A stretch of DNA of 12,843 nt from Pseudomonadota bacterium. GTDB taxonomy: Bacteria > Pseudomonadota > Gammaproteobacteria > Burkholderiales > SG8-39. Below are positions 1 through 7,084 of this stretch, piece by piece. Location: assembly GCA_021847125.1 (NCBI GenBank), contig JAJZUK010000004.1, positions 1 to 12,843 of the forward strand, read 5' to 3'. How positions within the stretch are numbered: position 1 is the first letter of the stretch; each line of letters begins with the position of its first letter. The notes beneath the pieces were generated by a model. The model worked only from the letters and a program-made list of their open reading frames with translations. It was not told the origin of the DNA and made no database searches. The position numbers and the translations under genes are program-made.

Positions 1-78
1 TTAGAGTTTATCAGATCAAAACCGAATCAGCGAACAGACCGAAGCATCCGAATGCGCGCGCGCAGGCATATGTCATGA
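1..78 (+). CDS. Possible C-terminal tail of an upstream gene (partial, 5' end outside window)
   Basis: Frame 1 is open from the window edge to a TGA at 76-78, encoding 25 residues that end in a very basic tail (RMRARRHMS). Its stop overlaps the ATG of the next gene in an ATGA arrangement, the same junction type seen between that gene and egtD. This suggests the last codons of an upstream operon member. For an OpuC-type transporter the expected partner would be the ATP-binding subunit, since the downstream gene carries only binding-protein and permease domains. That identity is inference, because 25 residues contain no diagnostic motif. The frame of the downstream gene is also open to the edge, so openness alone proves little over so short a stretch. 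Confidence 0.3.
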   Translation, partial: LEFIRSKPNQRTDRSIRMRARRHMS

Positions 79-1580
79 GTCCGCATGGGCCGGCGCGCGC
101 CGCGGTAATGCTGCTGAGCGCGCTCCTCATGGCGCAGGCGGCAGCGTCCGACGTGCTCAAAGTCGGTTCCAAGCGCTTCACCGAATCCTACATACTGGGC
201 GAGCTGCTGGTGCAGGCCGCGACGCCCCAGGGCCCGGCCGAGCACAAAGCCGGCCTGGGAAATACCGCCATTCTTTACGCCGCGCTGCGCTCAGGCTCCA
301 TCGACGTCTATCCGGAATACAGCGGCACCATCGCGCGCGAGATCCTGAAAATCGAAGGCAATCCGGACATCTCCGAACTGAACCGCAGGCTCGCCACCTT
401 TGGCCTGGCGGCGTCCGTTCCACTCGGGTTCAACAATACCTATGCCCTCGGGGTGCGCGAGGAGTTGGCGCTGCGCCTGGGCCTGAAATCCATCACCGAC
501 CTGGCCGCGCACCCCGGACTGCGCCTGGGCCTGTCGCAGGAGTTCATCGCCCGCAAAGACGGCTGGCCCGGTCTGGCGAAAGCCTACGGCCTCGCGTCGT
601 TCGCGCCGACTGGCCTCGACCACGGCCTGGCCTACGAGGCGCTCGCCGGCGGCCGGGTGGACGTGATCGACACCTATTCGACCGACGCCAAGATCGCGCG
701 CTATCGCATCCGCCTGCTCGCGGATGACCTCGGCTATTTCCCGCGCTACGACACGCTGCTGCTGCACCGGGCGGATGCGCCGCAGCGTTTCCCGCGGCAG
801 TGGCAGGCGTTGCGCGCGCTGCAGGGCACGCTCGACGAGCGCAGCATGATCGCAATGAACGCGGCCGCGGAAACCGAAGGCAGGAGCTTTGCCCAGGCGG
901 CTGCGCTTTATTTACAGAAGCCGGCGCAGCGCACAACGAGCGTCCCGCAGCGCGGATTTTTCGAGGTCCTGTTCGCGCCCGATCTCTACCGGCTGACGCG
1001 CGAGCATCTGCTGCTGGTGTTCGGCTCGCTCGCCGCGAGCATCGCCGCGGGCGTGCCCCTCGGTGTCGCTGCGGCGAGAAAGCCGCGCCTCGCGCAGCCG
1101 ATTTTCGCGCTGGTCGGCGTGGTGCAGACCATACCCTCGCTCGCGCTCCTGGCTTTTCTCATCGCCCTGATGGGCAGCATCGGCACCCTGCCTGCGGCGA
1201 TCGCGCTGTTTCTTTACGCCCTGCTGCCCATCGTTCGCAACACCCACACCGGGGTGCTCGGCGTAGGCGACGGCCTGCGCCAGGCGGCGCTCGCCCTGGG
1301 GCTGTCCCGCAAGGACCAGTTGCTGGCGATCGAACTGCCGCTCGCCCGCCCCGCCATACTCGCCGGCATAAAGACTTCGGCGGTCATCAACGTCGGCACG
1401 GCGACCATCGCGGCCTTCATCGGCGCCGGCGGCTACGGCGAGCGGATTGCCGCGGGCCTTGCGGTGAACGACAATCTGATCCTGCTCGCCGGTGCCGTGC
1501 CCGCGGCCGCGCTGGCCCTGCTGATACAAGGACTGTTCGAGCTCATCGAACGCTTTTTCGACCCGCTCAAGAGATCATGA
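75..1580 (+). CDS. OpuC/ProX-type ABC transporter: fused periplasmic substrate-binding domain and permease
   Basis: This 501-residue protein belongs to the quaternary-amine (glycine betaine/choline/carnitine) ABC uptake family. Residues 1-25 form a signal peptide or N-terminal anchor (arginine, then VMLLSALLMAQAAA). Residues 27-283 are an OpuAC-type binding domain, with SKRFTESYILGE (32-43), DVYPEYSGT (77-85), GFNNTYALG (118-126) and DTYSTDAKI (199-207). These motifs supply the tyrosines usually used to cage a trimethylammonium group. Residues 305-495 are a BPD_transp_1 permease with several hydrophobic spans and an EAA-type loop (about 403-430, ALGLSRKDQLLAIELPL) that would contact an ATPase. 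No ATPase domain is present, so a partner is needed, perhaps the gene cut off on the left. The order is binding domain then permease, the reverse of EgtU. The 3' end overlaps egtD by 4 nt (ATGA), so the two genes are probably translated together. The substrate is not established: osmoprotectant betaines, or by context ergothioneine, hercynine or selenoneine. The ATG at 75 has no clear Shine-Dalgarno; an internal ATG at 108 (residue 12) would still leave a hydrophobic leader. Confidence 0.85.
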   Translation: MSPHGPARAAVMLLSALLMAQAAASDVLKVGSKRFTESYILGELLVQAATPQGPAEHKAGLGNTAILYAALRSGSIDVYPEYSGTIAREILKIEGNPDISELNRRLATFGLAASVPLGFNNTYALGVREELALRLGLKSITDLAAHPGLRLGLSQEFIARKDGWPGLAKAYGLASFAPTGLDHGLAYEALAGGRVDVIDTYSTDAKIARYRIRLLADDLGYFPRYDTLLLHRADAPQRFPRQWQALRALQGTLDERSMIAMNAAAETEGRSFAQAAALYLQKPAQRTTSVPQRGFFEVLFAPDLYRLTREHLLLVFGSLAASIAAGVPLGVAAARKPRLAQPIFALVGVVQTIPSLALLAFLIALMGSIGTLPAAIALFLYALLPIVRNTHTGVLGVGDGLRQAALALGLSRKDQLLAIELPLARPAILAGIKTSAVINVGTATIAAFIGAGGYGERIAAGLAVNDNLILLAGAVPAAALALLIQGLFELIERFFDPLKRS

Positions 1581-2542
1581 CGCTCCATTCCAGCCCAACC
1601 TTCTTTTCGTTTCCCCCCGATGAACTCGCCGGCGTCCCGGAGCGGTCCTCGGTCATCGCCGGGCTGATGGCGGACCCGCCTTGGGTATCGCCGAAGTATC
1701 TTTACGGCCCCCTGGGTTCGCGCCTCTTCGACGCGATCACCGAACTGCCCGAATACTATCCGACCCGCACGGAAAAAGCCGTGCTGGAGGCGTGCCGCGA
1801 CAGCATCGCGCAGGCCGCAGGCGCCGCTCCGACGCTGATCGACCTGGGCGCGGGCAACTGCGAAAAGGCGCGCAGCCTGTTCCGCGCGCTCAGGCCCCGC
1901 CAGTATGTAGCCGTGGACATGTCGGTCGAATTCCTGCGCCATTCGATGGCGCATTTGCAGCGCGACTACCCTGATCTGGAAATGCTTGGCATCGGCGTCG
2001 ATTTTTCCGCGGGGCTGCGCCTGCCCGACGCCGTTCGCCGCGACAACCGGCTGTTCTTCTATCCGGGCTCATCCATCGGAAACTTCACGCCGGAGGGGGC
2101 GCTCGCATTTCTCACCGGGGTGCGCGAGCAATGCCCTGGCGGCGGCCTGCTGATCGGGGTTGACCTGATCAAGGACGCATCCGTCCTCCAGGCTGCCTAC
2201 GACGACGCCCTCGGCGTCACCGCAGCTTTCAACCTCAATCTGCTGAATAACCTCAATGCGTTGATCGGCAGCGATTTTTCCGTGGGCGACTGGCGGCATT
2301 ACGCTGTGTTCAACGCCGCGCTGTCGCGCATCGAAATGCACCTGGAGGCAAGGCGCGACGCCGCGGTGCACTGGCCGGGCGGCGCGCGCAGCTTTTCCAG
2401 GGGGCAGCGGATCCACACGGAAAACAGCTACAAGTATGAGCTCGAGGATTTCAAGGCGCTGCTCGGCCGCGCCGGGTTTTCCGAGGTGCATGCATGGACC
2501 GATGCGAACGATTGGTTCGCGCTGTGCCACGCCAGGTCATAG
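1577..2542 (+). CDS. egtD: L-histidine N-alpha-methyltransferase (hercynine synthase)
   Basis: EgtD trimethylates the alpha-amine of histidine with three SAM to give hercynine, the betaine scaffold of ergothioneine and selenoneine; it acts in the cytoplasm. The protein has 321 residues, the usual family length. The SAM-binding motif is DLGAGNCEKA (89-98) followed by VAVDMSVEFL (111-120). The N-terminal substrate-pocket motif is TELPEYYPTRTE (55-66). Also present are PGSSIGNF (163-170), whose Asn169 matches the catalytic/binding Asn of the mycobacterial enzyme, Tyr208 in AAYDDALG, and HTENSYKY (280-287), whose Glu282 and Ser284 match the histidine-binding residues. The start is the ATG in the ATGA overlap with the preceding transporter gene. 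The reading frame stays open about 780 nt further upstream, but that part lies in another frame of the transporter and is not conserved-looking. The gene ends 103 bp before the stop of the convergent senA-like gene; I see no convincing terminator in that gap. Confidence 0.93.
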   Translation: MTLHSSPTFFSFPPDELAGVPERSSVIAGLMADPPWVSPKYLYGPLGSRLFDAITELPEYYPTRTEKAVLEACRDSIAQAAGAAPTLIDLGAGNCEKARSLFRALRPRQYVAVDMSVEFLRHSMAHLQRDYPDLEMLGIGVDFSAGLRLPDAVRRDNRLFFYPGSSIGNFTPEGALAFLTGVREQCPGGGLLIGVDLIKDASVLQAAYDDALGVTAAFNLNLLNNLNALIGSDFSVGDWRHYAVFNAALSRIEMHLEARRDAAVHWPGGARSFSRGQRIHTENSYKYELEDFKALLGRAGFSEVHAWTDANDWFALCHARS

Positions 2543-2645
2543 CCGCCTCGATCAGGCGTCCGGATCCCTGCGCTACCTGACCGGAATTTGCGAGCACTTG
2601 CCGCGGCGCGTCCCCACGTTCGGCCTGGCCGGCCCGTCTAGCCTT

Positions 2646-3845
2646 TCAGATTGCGCAGGTTCGAAATCCGCAGAACATGTCGGCGCGCTCAGGCGTGTAG
2701 AAATTGCGCCAGGTCGGGCGCAGCAAGCGCGGCGGCGTGGCAAAGCTGCCGCCGCGCAGCACGCGATGATCTTCGGCAAACCAGGGCGCGGAATATTCCT
2801 TGTAGGGATCGGAGACAAACCCCGGGTAGGGCCCGAAGCGGCTCGAGGTCCATTCCCACACCCTGCCAGTGGTTATGCGCTGGGTGCCCGCGCCGGCGGC
2901 GCATTCCCATTCCGCCTCGCTAGGCAAGCGCCGGCCGGCCCAGACACAGTAGGCTTCGGCCTCGTAGCAGCTCACATGCCTCACCGGCTCGTCCGGGGCG
3001 AGCGGCAGCCAGCGATCGAAGCGCCGCACCGACCAGCCGTCCGCATCGCGCCGCCAGTAGCGCGGATGCGCGAGCGCGAGGCGCTCGCGCATGGCCCAAC
3101 CGGCGTCGCTCCAGAATTCGCGCCGGGCATAAGCGCCAGCCTCGACGAAACCGAGAAACTGCGCGTTGCTCACGGCGCTGCGCGCGATGCTGAAACCGGG
3201 CAGGCTGACCTCATGCGCCCATTTTTCGTTGTCGAAGACGAAACCGCCGCCCGGCCTTGCCCCGAGCGTAAGCGTAATCGCGGGAAATTCGGCATCCCCC
3301 GTGAACGACGCATCTGGCCCAGGAAAGGACAGCGGCAGGGGATAAGCCAGGGTCTGCCACATATAGGAAAACGCTTCGTTGTGCATGTCCTGGTGGAAGA
3401 TCGCGAGCTGCGCGAAATACGCCCGCGCGTCAGTCAGCGGACCGCCATCCAGCAGCGACAAGGAACGCTGGAGCACCTCCTCGAAATAGGCGCGCGTTGC
3501 CTGCCAGTCGGGCAGGTCCAGGCGCCAGCGCGTATTGTGCGCAACGCGTGCGGAGTCGTACCACCGGTCGGCGTCGCGCAGGATGGAAGGCGCGTCGAAA
3601 TTCCCGCCGCGATGCAACCAGAACTCCTGGAACCAGGCGATATGGCCGAGCTCCCACAGCGGCGGATTGACGATCTGAAGCAGGGGAACGGCGGGACTTT
3701 CGTCACCCAGGAACTGCGTCAGCATCCGCGTCCGGCTGGACGCCTCGGCCAGCCAATCGCGCAACGCTACCGCGGCCGGGTGTGGCCCATAGACGGAAAA
3801 ATCCGGCCAGCCTGCGCGCGGCGGCGGCTCTGCTATATTGTCCAT
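2646..3845 (-). CDS. senA: Selenoneine synthase SenA / EgtB-type nonheme iron sulfoxide synthase
   Basis: This 399-residue protein has the EgtB architecture: an N-terminal DinB-like four-helix domain (about 25-170) and a C-terminal formylglycine-generating-enzyme-like domain (about 195-397). The iron-binding three-histidine set is visible as His68 in WELGHIAWFQEF and His151/His155 in HQDMHNEAFSYM. FGE-fold motifs are RRLPSEAEWECAAGAG (305-320), GRVWEWTSSRFGPYPGF (327-343) and VLRGGSFATPPRL (362-374). EgtB joins hercynine to a cysteine thiol using O2. SenA, an EgtB homolog, instead joins hercynine to a selenosugar and leads to selenoneine. The fold and iron site are seen directly. The SenA rather than EgtB call rests on the adjacent divergent SenB-like gene, on egtD next door, and on the absence of EgtA, EgtC or EgtE here; I cannot separate the two subfamilies by residues alone. 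The ATG at 3845 gives a sensible start (MDNIAEPPPRAGWP). Only 23 bp separate it from the senB start. Confidence 0.82.
   Translation of the reverse strand: MDNIAEPPPRAGWPDFSVYGPHPAAVALRDWLAEASSRTRMLTQFLGDESPAVPLLQIVNPPLWELGHIAWFQEFWLHRGGNFDAPSILRDADRWYDSARVAHNTRWRLDLPDWQATRAYFEEVLQRSLSLLDGGPLTDARAYFAQLAIFHQDMHNEAFSYMWQTLAYPLPLSFPGPDASFTGDAEFPAITLTLGARPGGGFVFDNEKWAHEVSLPGFSIARSAVSNAQFLGFVEAGAYARREFWSDAGWAMRERLALAHPRYWRRDADGWSVRRFDRWLPLAPDEPVRHVSCYEAEAYCVWAGRRLPSEAEWECAAGAGTQRITTGRVWEWTSSRFGPYPGFVSDPYKEYSAPWFAEDHRVLRGGSFATPPRLLRPTWRNFYTPERADMFCGFRTCAI
3834..3839 (+). promoter_or_regulatory. Candidate extended -10 promoter for senB, inside the senA 5' coding end
   Basis: TATATT at 3834-3839 is preceded by TGC (3831-3833), giving an extended -10 element (TGnTATATT). 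Transcription would start near 3846, leaving a leader of about 23 nt before the senB ATG at 3869. No good -35 is visible at the usual spacing, which is tolerated with an extended -10. The element lies within senA codons 3 and 4 on the opposite strand and forces an ATA isoleucine codon, which is rare in such a GC-rich genome. The location also argues against a senB start upstream at 3782. It is a prediction from sequence only. Confidence 0.4.
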
Positions 3846-3868
3846 GGTTCCGTTTTTCCGTCCAGCCC

Positions 3869-4906
3869 ATGCATAAGTCTGACGCTCCTTTGCCCGCCCG
3901 CGCGTCCCCGTCCGCGACCAGGCGCTTGCGCATTTTCATTGTAACGCCCGCTGCGCCCGGGTCGCGCAACGGCAATCGCACCACCGCGGAGCGCTGGGCG
4001 CGGCATTTGCGCGCCCTCGGCCACGAGACCACCGTTGCGCTCGAATGGGATGGCCGCGATTGCGACGTGCTCATCGCATTGCACGCGCGCCGCAGCCATG
4101 CTGCGATCAAAGCCTGGAAGGCGGCACATCCCGAGCGCGCGCTGGTCCTGGTGCTCACCGGCACCGACCTGTACCGCGATATTCGCAGCGATGCCGATGC
4201 GCGCGCGTCCCTGCGCCTCGCCGACCGCATGGTGGTCCTGCAAGCCAAAGGCCTTGACAAACTCGACGCGGCGCAGCGCGCCAGGACGCGCGTCATTTGC
4301 CAGTCGGTGCGCGCGGTGCGGCGGCAGGCCGCCCCGAAAAGCTATTTCCTGGTCACCGTGATCGGTCATCTGCGCGAGGAGAAAGACCCGTTTCGCGCCG
4401 CCCTCGCGCTCGCGCATCTGCCCCGCAGCGGGATTCGCGTCGTGCACCTGGGCCGCGCGATGACGCCTGAAATGGGCCGGCAGGCGCGTGCGCTGATGCG
4501 CGCCGAGCCGCGCTACCGCTGGCTGGGCGAACTCGACCACGCCGCGACCATGCGCTGGCTCGCGCGCAGTCACGCGATGGTGATTTCGAGCCGGATGGAA
4601 GGCGGCGCGCACGTGGTTTCCGAAGCGATCGGCATCGGCGTGCCGGTCATCGCCTCCGCCATAGCGGGCAACATCGGCCTGCTCGGCGATCGCTATCCCG
4701 CGTATTTTCCGTTCGCGAACGAAAGCGCGCTGGCGGCCCGGCTGGCGCGCGCGCAAAGCGATCCCGCCTGGCTTGCCAGGCTTGCGTCCGCGGTCAAAGC
4801 GCGGCGTCACCAGGTCGATCCCGCAGCGGAGCGCGCTGCCATTGCGCGCTTGCTCGACGATTTGCCCAGCATTGGATTGCGCAACAGGCGTACCTCCTCG
4901 GCATAG
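3869..4906 (+). CDS. senB: SenB-type selenosugar synthase (GT4-like glycosyltransferase)
   Basis: This 345-residue GT-B fold glycosyltransferase resembles the family formerly annotated as TIGR04348 glycosyltransferase and later named SenB. SenB makes a carbon-selenium bond by joining selenophosphate to a UDP-sugar (UDP-GlcNAc/UDP-Glc type), giving the 1-seleno-sugar used by SenA; it acts in the cytoplasm. The N-terminal signature is IVTPAAPGSRNGNRTTAERW (24-43), followed by RALGHE (48-53). LTGTDLYRDI (96-105) lies in the N-domain. The C-domain has VTVIGHLREEKDPFRAA (162-178) and the nucleotide-sugar motif RMEGGAHVVSEAIGIGVPVI (242-261), with the E-x7-E pair Glu244/Glu252. The ATG at 3869 was chosen because homology-like sequence starts at about residue 19. 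The upstream in-frame ATG at 3782 would lie inside senA and ahead of the likely promoter. No strong Shine-Dalgarno is visible. The gene is divergent from senA and ends 33 bp from the stop of the convergent oxidoreductase gene. Confidence 0.87.
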   Translation: MHKSDAPLPARASPSATRRLRIFIVTPAAPGSRNGNRTTAERWARHLRALGHETTVALEWDGRDCDVLIALHARRSHAAIKAWKAAHPERALVLVLTGTDLYRDIRSDADARASLRLADRMVVLQAKGLDKLDAAQRARTRVICQSVRAVRRQAAPKSYFLVTVIGHLREEKDPFRAALALAHLPRSGIRVVHLGRAMTPEMGRQARALMRAEPRYRWLGELDHAATMRWLARSHAMVISSRMEGGAHVVSEAIGIGVPVIASAIAGNIGLLGDRYPAYFPFANESALAARLARAQSDPAWLARLASAVKARRHQVDPAAERAAIARLLDDLPSIGLRNRRTSSA

Positions 4907-4939
4907 ACTGAGCGCCCGCGGTCCTGTGCACTTTGATGC

Positions 4940-7084
4940 TCACCCGCCGCGTCTCCACGCATGCAAGCGCTCGACCCAGGCGAGCAGCCGCTGCGGCGCG
5001 TGCGCCCTCTTCCACACGCCGGCGACGTATTTGTTGGCCTCGGCCAGCGTCGGATAGATATGAATGGTGCCGAGTATCTTGTTCAGTCCTATGCCCTGTT
5101 TCATGGCGAGCACGTATTCGGCGATCAGGTCGCCCGCATGCTCGCCGACGATGGTGACGCCGAGTATCCTGTCCTTGCCCGGCACGGTCAGCACCTTGAC
5201 GAAGCCGTGCGCCTCGCCGTCGGCGATCGCCCGGTCCAGGTCGTCGATGTCGTAGCGGCTGACTTCGTAGGCGATGCCCTGTTCCTTCGCGTCCTGCTCG
5301 TTCAAGCCGACGCGCGCCACTTCCGGTTCGACGAACGTCGCCCAGGGGATCACCGTGTAGTCCGCCTTGAATTTCCTGAACGGATCGAACAGCGCGTTCA
5401 CCGCCGCATACCAGGCCTGGTGCGCGGCGATGTGGGTGAACTGGAACGGGCCGGCGACGTCGCCCGCCGCGTAGATGTTCGGATAGTTCGTCTGCAGGTA
5501 GGCGTTGGTTCCCACCGTGCGCTCGGCCGCAATGCCCAGTTCCTCCAGGCCGTAGCCCTTCAGGTTCGCCACCCGGCCGACGGCGACCAGCACCGCATCG
5601 AACGCAATGCGCACGTCGCGGCCCTGGTGTTCGGCGAGCAGAACCTTCTCGCCGTTCTCGATCAGGAACTGTTTGGCGCGATGATCGAGCAGAACGTCTA
5701 TGCCCTCCTCGCGGAAGCGCCGCGTAACCATCTCGGAAACCTCGGGGTCTTCCCGGATCATGATGCGCGGCGCCATTTCGACCTGGGTCACCTTGGCGCC
5801 GAAGCGGGCGAAGGCTTGGGCGAGTTCCGCGCCGATCGGCCCGCCGCCCAGCACCACCAGGCGTCCCGGCAGTTCGCGCAGGTTCCATACGGTGTCCGAA
5901 GTGAGATAGCCCACCTCTTCGATGCCCGGAATCGGCGGCACCAACGGCCGCGCTCCCGCCGCGATGACCATGCTGCGCGTCGACAGGCGCTCGGTGGCGC
6001 CGTTGGCGCGCGTCAGTTCCACTTCCCACGGGGACACGATGTGCGCGCTGCCCTCGATGACGTCGACCCCCAGTTGGGTGTAGCGCGCGACCGAGTCGTG
6101 CGGCTCCACTTTGCGGATCACCGCTTGCACCCGCGCCATGACGGCGCCGAAGTCGAACTCGGCCCGCGCCGAGGCGATGCCGAATTCCTTGGACCGCGCC
6201 ATGTGCGACAGCAGCTTGGCCGAACGGATCAGCGCCTTGGACGGCACGCAACCCGTATTGAGGCAGTCGCCGCCCATTTTGTGCTTTTCGATCAAGCTCA
6301 CCTTGGCCTTGACGGCGGCAGCGATATAGGCCGTCACCAGGCCGGCGCTGCCGCCGCCGATGACGATCAGATTGCGGTCGAAGCGGCGCGGCTTCGCCCA
6401 TCCGGCATAGACTTTGTTCACGCGCACGATCTCCACGAGTTTGTTGGCCATCAAGGGAAAGAATCCGAGCAGGACGAAAGAGCCGAGCAGGGCGGGCGAA
6501 ACGATGCCCGACAGCGAGTCGATGCGGGCGAGCTGGGTGCCCGCATTCACATAGACCACGGTCCCGGCGAGCATGCCAAGCTGGCTCACCCAGTAAAAGG
6601 TTCGCGCCTTCATCGCGGTGAGGCCGAACAGCAGGTTCACCAGGAAGAACGGGAAAACCGGCACCAGGCGCAGCGTGAACAGGTAAAACGCGCCCTCGCG
6701 GCGTATGCCCTCGTCGACGGACTGCAGGCGCTGTCCGAAACGCTGGCTTACCCAGTCTCGCAGCAGAAAGCGGGCGGTCAGGAAGGCCAGCGTGGCACCG
6801 GCGCTGGACGCGAAAGAGACCAGCAATGTGCCCCAGCCCAGGCCGAACACCGCCCCGCCGGCGAGGGTCATCAGCGCCGCGCCGGGAAGCGACAGCGCGG
6901 TGATCAATATATAGAGCGCGGAATAGATCGCGGCGGCGAGCCCGGGGTGCGCCGACCGGTAGACCTCGATCGTAGCTTGCTGTGCCTTGAGCGTTTGGAG
7001 ATTGAAGTATTGCCCGAGGTCGAACACGAAATAGAGCGTGATCGCGAGGCCGATCAGGGCGAAAATCGCCAGTTTGCGTAGCAC
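4940..7084 (-). CDS. Membrane-anchored FAD/NAD(P) disulfide oxidoreductase: DedA/VTT (TVP38/TMEM64) domain fused to a MerA/DLDH-like reductase
   Basis: The 714-residue protein has two parts. Residues 1-230 form a TVP38/TMEM64 (VTT/DedA-like) membrane domain with several hydrophobic helices, including LPGAALMTLAGGAVFGLGWG (66-85) and RLVPVFPFFLVNLLFG (139-154). Residues 236-690 form a class I flavoprotein disulfide reductase: FAD site VIGGGSAG (241-248), redox-active disulfide GGDCLNTGCVPSK with Cys274 and Cys279, NAD(P) site LGGGPIGAE (412-420), second FAD motif YAAGDV (538-543), and a C-terminal dimer domain ending in HIYPTLAEANKY (675-686). Tyr677 sits where lipoamide dehydrogenase has its catalytic histidine (HPTLSE). 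There is no MerA heavy-metal domain or C-terminal Cys-Cys pair. Such fusions are known in proteobacteria, but the substrate is unknown to me. The start is GTG at 7084, supported by GGGAG at 7091-7095, 6 nt away. An ATG at 7089 is out of frame. It is convergent with senB; a role in selenium or thiol redox is only suggested by position. Confidence 0.88.
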   Translation of the reverse strand: MLRKLAIFALIGLAITLYFVFDLGQYFNLQTLKAQQATIEVYRSAHPGLAAAIYSALYILITALSLPGAALMTLAGGAVFGLGWGTLLVSFASSAGATLAFLTARFLLRDWVSQRFGQRLQSVDEGIRREGAFYLFTLRLVPVFPFFLVNLLFGLTAMKARTFYWVSQLGMLAGTVVYVNAGTQLARIDSLSGIVSPALLGSFVLLGFFPLMANKLVEIVRVNKVYAGWAKPRRFDRNLIVIGGGSAGLVTAYIAAAVKAKVSLIEKHKMGGDCLNTGCVPSKALIRSAKLLSHMARSKEFGIASARAEFDFGAVMARVQAVIRKVEPHDSVARYTQLGVDVIEGSAHIVSPWEVELTRANGATERLSTRSMVIAAGARPLVPPIPGIEEVGYLTSDTVWNLRELPGRLVVLGGGPIGAELAQAFARFGAKVTQVEMAPRIMIREDPEVSEMVTRRFREEGIDVLLDHRAKQFLIENGEKVLLAEHQGRDVRIAFDAVLVAVGRVANLKGYGLEELGIAAERTVGTNAYLQTNYPNIYAAGDVAGPFQFTHIAAHQAWYAAVNALFDPFRKFKADYTVIPWATFVEPEVARVGLNEQDAKEQGIAYEVSRYDIDDLDRAIADGEAHGFVKVLTVPGKDRILGVTIVGEHAGDLIAEYVLAMKQGIGLNKILGTIHIYPTLAEANKYVAGVWKRAHAPQRLLAWVERLHAWRRGG

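Noticed and set aside
800..1576. Upstream extension of egtD to a 580-residue protein
   Set aside because: The extension is an out-of-frame reading of the transporter gene, and EgtD has its normal 321-residue length from the ATG at 1577.
2543..2645. Possible terminator between egtD and senA
   Set aside because: Only short GC-rich self-complementary stretches (GGCCTGGCCGGCC) without a T run; not distinguishable from background.
3782..3868. Upstream start for senB
   Set aside because: It would overlap the start of senA and precede the likely promoter; the added 29 residues do not look like family sequence.
2436..3944. 502-residue plus-strand ORF antisense to senA
   Set aside because: No domain; the minus strand carries the EgtB-fold motifs.
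1577..4906. In-frame UGA selenocysteine in the sen genes
   Set aside because: All genes are uninterrupted from start to stop and none stops early at TGA with conserved sequence beyond it; the pathway makes a selenium small molecule and does not require selenoproteins.
4961..7081. 706-residue plus-strand ORF antisense to the oxidoreductase
   Set aside because: The minus strand holds clear FAD, disulfide and membrane motifs. The antisense product is rich in Arg, Gln, His and Asp with no domain, as expected from GC-biased codons read backwards.
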